Below, piece by piece: positions 62,569 to 64,000 of a stretch of DNA of 64,000 nt. Made by a program: the position numbers and the translations under genes. Source of the stretch: FEB-7 sp963698265 (lineage in GTDB: Bacteria > Pseudomonadota > Gammaproteobacteria > Burkholderiales > Usitatibacteraceae); assembly GCA_963698265.1 (NCBI GenBank), contig CAVOQC010000003.1:207627-271626 (forward strand). The letters are read 5' to 3'. The notes below the pieces were generated by a model. That model saw only the letters and a program-made list of their open reading frames with translations. It was not told where the DNA came from and searched no databases. The first letter of the stretch is position 1; each line of letters starts with the position of its first letter.

Positions 62569-62717
62569 TTGTTAGGCGCAGGCACACCGTCAGTTCACGG
62601 TCGCTAATTCAGGAAAATCGCCAGCAACAGCAACCCCAGCACAACGGCAATAATCAGCAGAACGGAATGAGTCGATCCCGGCTTTCTGGCACCGGGACGC
62701 CGGATTTCGACGACGGG

Positions 62718-62942
62718 TCAATCGATATCCCGATACAGGGTGCAATTCTGTGCGTTGGGGCGTTTTTCATAGTTACATGAGTCATTTGCGTGATAAACAC
62801 AGGTATGACAAAGGGGCTGATCACCAGTGGCACGATACAGATCAATACCAGCATGGCCAAAAGCTTTCAGCGCTGCACCACAAGTTTTACATCGAACATC
62901 AGTGGATTGGGTGGTATTCCCACAGCGAAAACATTGCGGCAT
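62718..62942 (-). CDS. Zinc-ribbon protein, interrupted by an in-frame TGA
   Basis: The 74 visible residues start with a double-cysteine zinc ribbon (CFRCGNTTQSTDVRCKTCG) and a second set of cysteines (PLCHTCVYHANDSCNYEKR; NAQNCTLYRD). At 62718-62720 there is a TGA, yet the same frame continues for 37 codons with a linker and a membrane helix (VLLIIAVVLGLLLLAIF) to a TAG at 62604. Cyanobacterial relatives have this ribbon plus a C-terminal helix, so the TGA most likely interrupts a membrane-anchored protein of 112 residues. Function unknown. Confidence 0.7.
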   Translation of the reverse strand: MPQCFRCGNTTQSTDVRCKTCGAALKAFGHAGIDLYRATGDQPLCHTCVYHANDSCNYEKRPNAQNCTLYRDID

Positions 62943-63002
62943 TGGCCGTTTTCCTAATTTCCTCTAAAGCCCATGTTAGCAATTGCGCCTGTATGGTGAC
63001 TT

Positions 63003-63038
63003 AAGATCAGACAAAGACACAAGATCAGACAAAGACAC
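63003..63038. repeat. Two tandem copies of an 18-base repeat
   Basis: AAGATCAGACAAAGACAC occurs twice back to back between the zinc-ribbon gene and the lipoprotein gene. No function is evident. Confidence 0.6.
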
Positions 63039-63068
63039 AGGTCCAACCCGTCGGTAACGCGATCGGGA

Positions 63069-63944
63069 CTATCTTGTCGTGGCCCAAGTCGTCGAACATT
63101 TAGAATTTGTAACGGGTTTACCAATCGCATCGAAGGGCTGTAGCTTCAGTGCTTGCAATTCACAGACAATAAACGCTTTCTGCGACTCGTCGGCCTGATT
63201 CGCCGCTTCTGAGAACTGGGGCATCGCCGTCACGAGCGAATTGACCACCGCTGCCGCATTAATCAGCAAGGGCAATTCTGATAAAAATGCTGGACGTGCT
63301 AAAGTCTCTTCTAAAAATTCCTCTAGTTCAAACGCCGACGTAATTGCCTGCTCCAATTCCTGTTGGAAAAAAGGATCGGTTGCGATGCTGCGGGAGTTAG
63401 ACCTAATTGCTAAAGTTAGCTGCGATAGCACCGTATTAATCGAGGTCGCTGTGCGGTTGTAGCGTAGCCTGGCCTGCTGACAAATACGTTCTGAATCAGA
63501 TAGGACTACCTTCGTCTTCGAATTAGAGCGGACTATCTTTGTTTCGGAGTCAGACAGCTCCGTCTTCGCATTTGAGTCAGACAGCTCCGTCTTAGCATTT
63601 GAGTCAGACAACTCCGTCTTCGTATTTGAGTCAGACAGCTCCGTCTTAGTATTTGAATCAGACAGCTCTGTCTTCGTATTTGAGTCAGACAGCTCTGTCT
63701 TCGCATTTGAGTCAGACAGCTCTGTCTTCGCATTTGAGTCAGATACTACAGCCCGCATCGGTAATGATGGGCTATCGCAGTAAAGCTGCTTGAGCGATCG
63801 GACGGAGTTATCGGCTGTATGCCGGGCATTGAACAGAGGAGCAAGTACCGCCGTATCAATTGTGCCGGTCGACTTCGATTTACCGCATCCCGCTAGCATG
63901 ATCAGCGACATTATTCCTACTAGCCAGCTTTTTGACTTCACCAT
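63069..63944 (-). CDS. Lipoprotein with nonapeptide repeats
   Basis: The 291-residue protein has a lipobox signal (LVGIMSLIMLAGCGKS), a short region with one cysteine, seven near-perfect copies of a 9-residue unit (SDSNAKTEL, with A/T exchange) at about residues 68-132, and a helical C-terminal domain (TSINTVLSQLTLAIRSNSRS; ELEEFLEETLARPAFL). It is anchored to a membrane, and the repeat probably forms an extended stalk. No family is recognised. Confidence 0.75.
   Translation of the reverse strand: MVKSKSWLVGIMSLIMLAGCGKSKSTGTIDTAVLAPLFNARHTADNSVRSLKQLYCDSPSLPMRAVVSDSNAKTELSDSNAKTELSDSNTKTELSDSNTKTELSDSNTKTELSDSNAKTELSDSNAKTELSDSETKIVRSNSKTKVVLSDSERICQQARLRYNRTATSINTVLSQLTLAIRSNSRSIATDPFFQQELEQAITSAFELEEFLEETLARPAFLSELPLLINAAAVVNSLVTAMPQFSEAANQADESQKAFIVCELQALKLQPFDAIGKPVTNSKCSTTWATTR
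63547..63735 (-). repeat. Seven tandem 27-base repeats
   Basis: Seven consecutive units of 27 bases start at 63547, 63574, 63601, 63628, 63655, 63682 and 63709, followed by a partial eighth. They differ mainly at two or three positions (C/T and G/A changes), which keeps the frame open and encodes the nonapeptide repeat. Confidence 0.92.
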
Positions 63945-64000
63945 GCACCCACAACCTGAACTTCGTCGATTGACCGCAACATTATATCCGCGTTCGGAAT

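Noticed and set aside
62718..62720. TGA considered as a selenocysteine codon
   Set aside because: No cysteine is expected at this place in the family, and no selenocysteine insertion hairpin is evident downstream.
63547..63735. Regular repeats considered as a CRISPR array
   Set aside because: Units are directly adjacent at 27 bases with no spacers, and they keep a coding frame for a nonapeptide repeat.

Overview
The window joins two unrelated bacterial genomes. Bases 1 to about 48,920 are very GC-rich (about 65-70% by eye) and carry genes typical of a Betaproteobacterium in the broad sense, such as selO, HigBA, the DUF1993 and DUF3297 families, a GGDEF/EAL protein and SoxV/SoxW-like redox genes. 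Bases from about 48,920 to 64,000 are near 50% GC, are rich in the cyanobacterial octamer GCGATCGC, and encode cyanobacterial genes: a CpcT-type phycobiliprotein lyase, the DUF2499/DUF3593 pair, CsaB and an FHA-fused penicillin-binding protein. The switch falls inside a gene on both sides (a secreted protein on the left, cpcT on the right). This looks like a chimeric, probably metagenomic, assembly rather than a natural transfer.

Left part, 1-14 kb: a RIO kinase, a secreted beta-propeller protein, a di-haem cytochrome c, rlmN, an exporter-type ABC transporter, a methyltransferase and a MazG-like pyrophosphohydrolase. Next come a large acyl-reductase-like protein divergent from an iron alcohol dehydrogenase, pcm, and a TetR regulator followed by a peroxiredoxin-like gene. 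From 14 to 23 kb lies an accessory cluster: class III aminotransferase, two cupins, two radical SAM proteins (one with a cobalamin-binding type N-terminus), an NAD-dependent epimerase, a PhyH-type dioxygenase and an O-antigen ligase-like protein. It looks like surface glycan or small-molecule biosynthesis, but the product cannot be named from sequence.

From 23 to 42 kb the genes are mostly single units: a CHASE-PAS-GAF-GGDEF-EAL signalling protein, the peptidase MtfA, an FAD oxidoreductase, a hydroxyacid-oxoacid transhydrogenase-like dehydrogenase, an acyl-CoA dehydrogenase, a quinone oxidoreductase, an FKBP, a ferritin-like protein, SelO, a GST and a HigBA toxin-antitoxin pair. From 42 to 49 kb the genome is scarred. 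An aminotransferase gene is partly duplicated on either side of a lower-GC SoxV/SoxW cassette. A gutted patatin gene, a TIR-TPR protein and the tail of an ABC permease follow. Two paralogous 32-residue membrane proteins, at 41.3 and 48.7 kb, share a strongly conserved upstream region.

Many otherwise intact genes in the left part carry single-base frameshifts, several at short homopolymers, which suggests uncorrected read errors.

Right part, 49-64 kb: truncated cpcT, a run of small secreted proteins of unknown function, arfB, a cation/proton antiporter with a universal-stress domain, tadA and the FHA-PBP. These are followed by a BON-like protein, tsaB, DUF3593, DUF2499, a csaB gene broken by three frameshifts, a zinc-ribbon membrane protein with an in-frame TGA, and a lipoprotein with seven 9-residue repeats. 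No rRNA, tRNA, CRISPR array or insertion sequence was recognised anywhere in the window.
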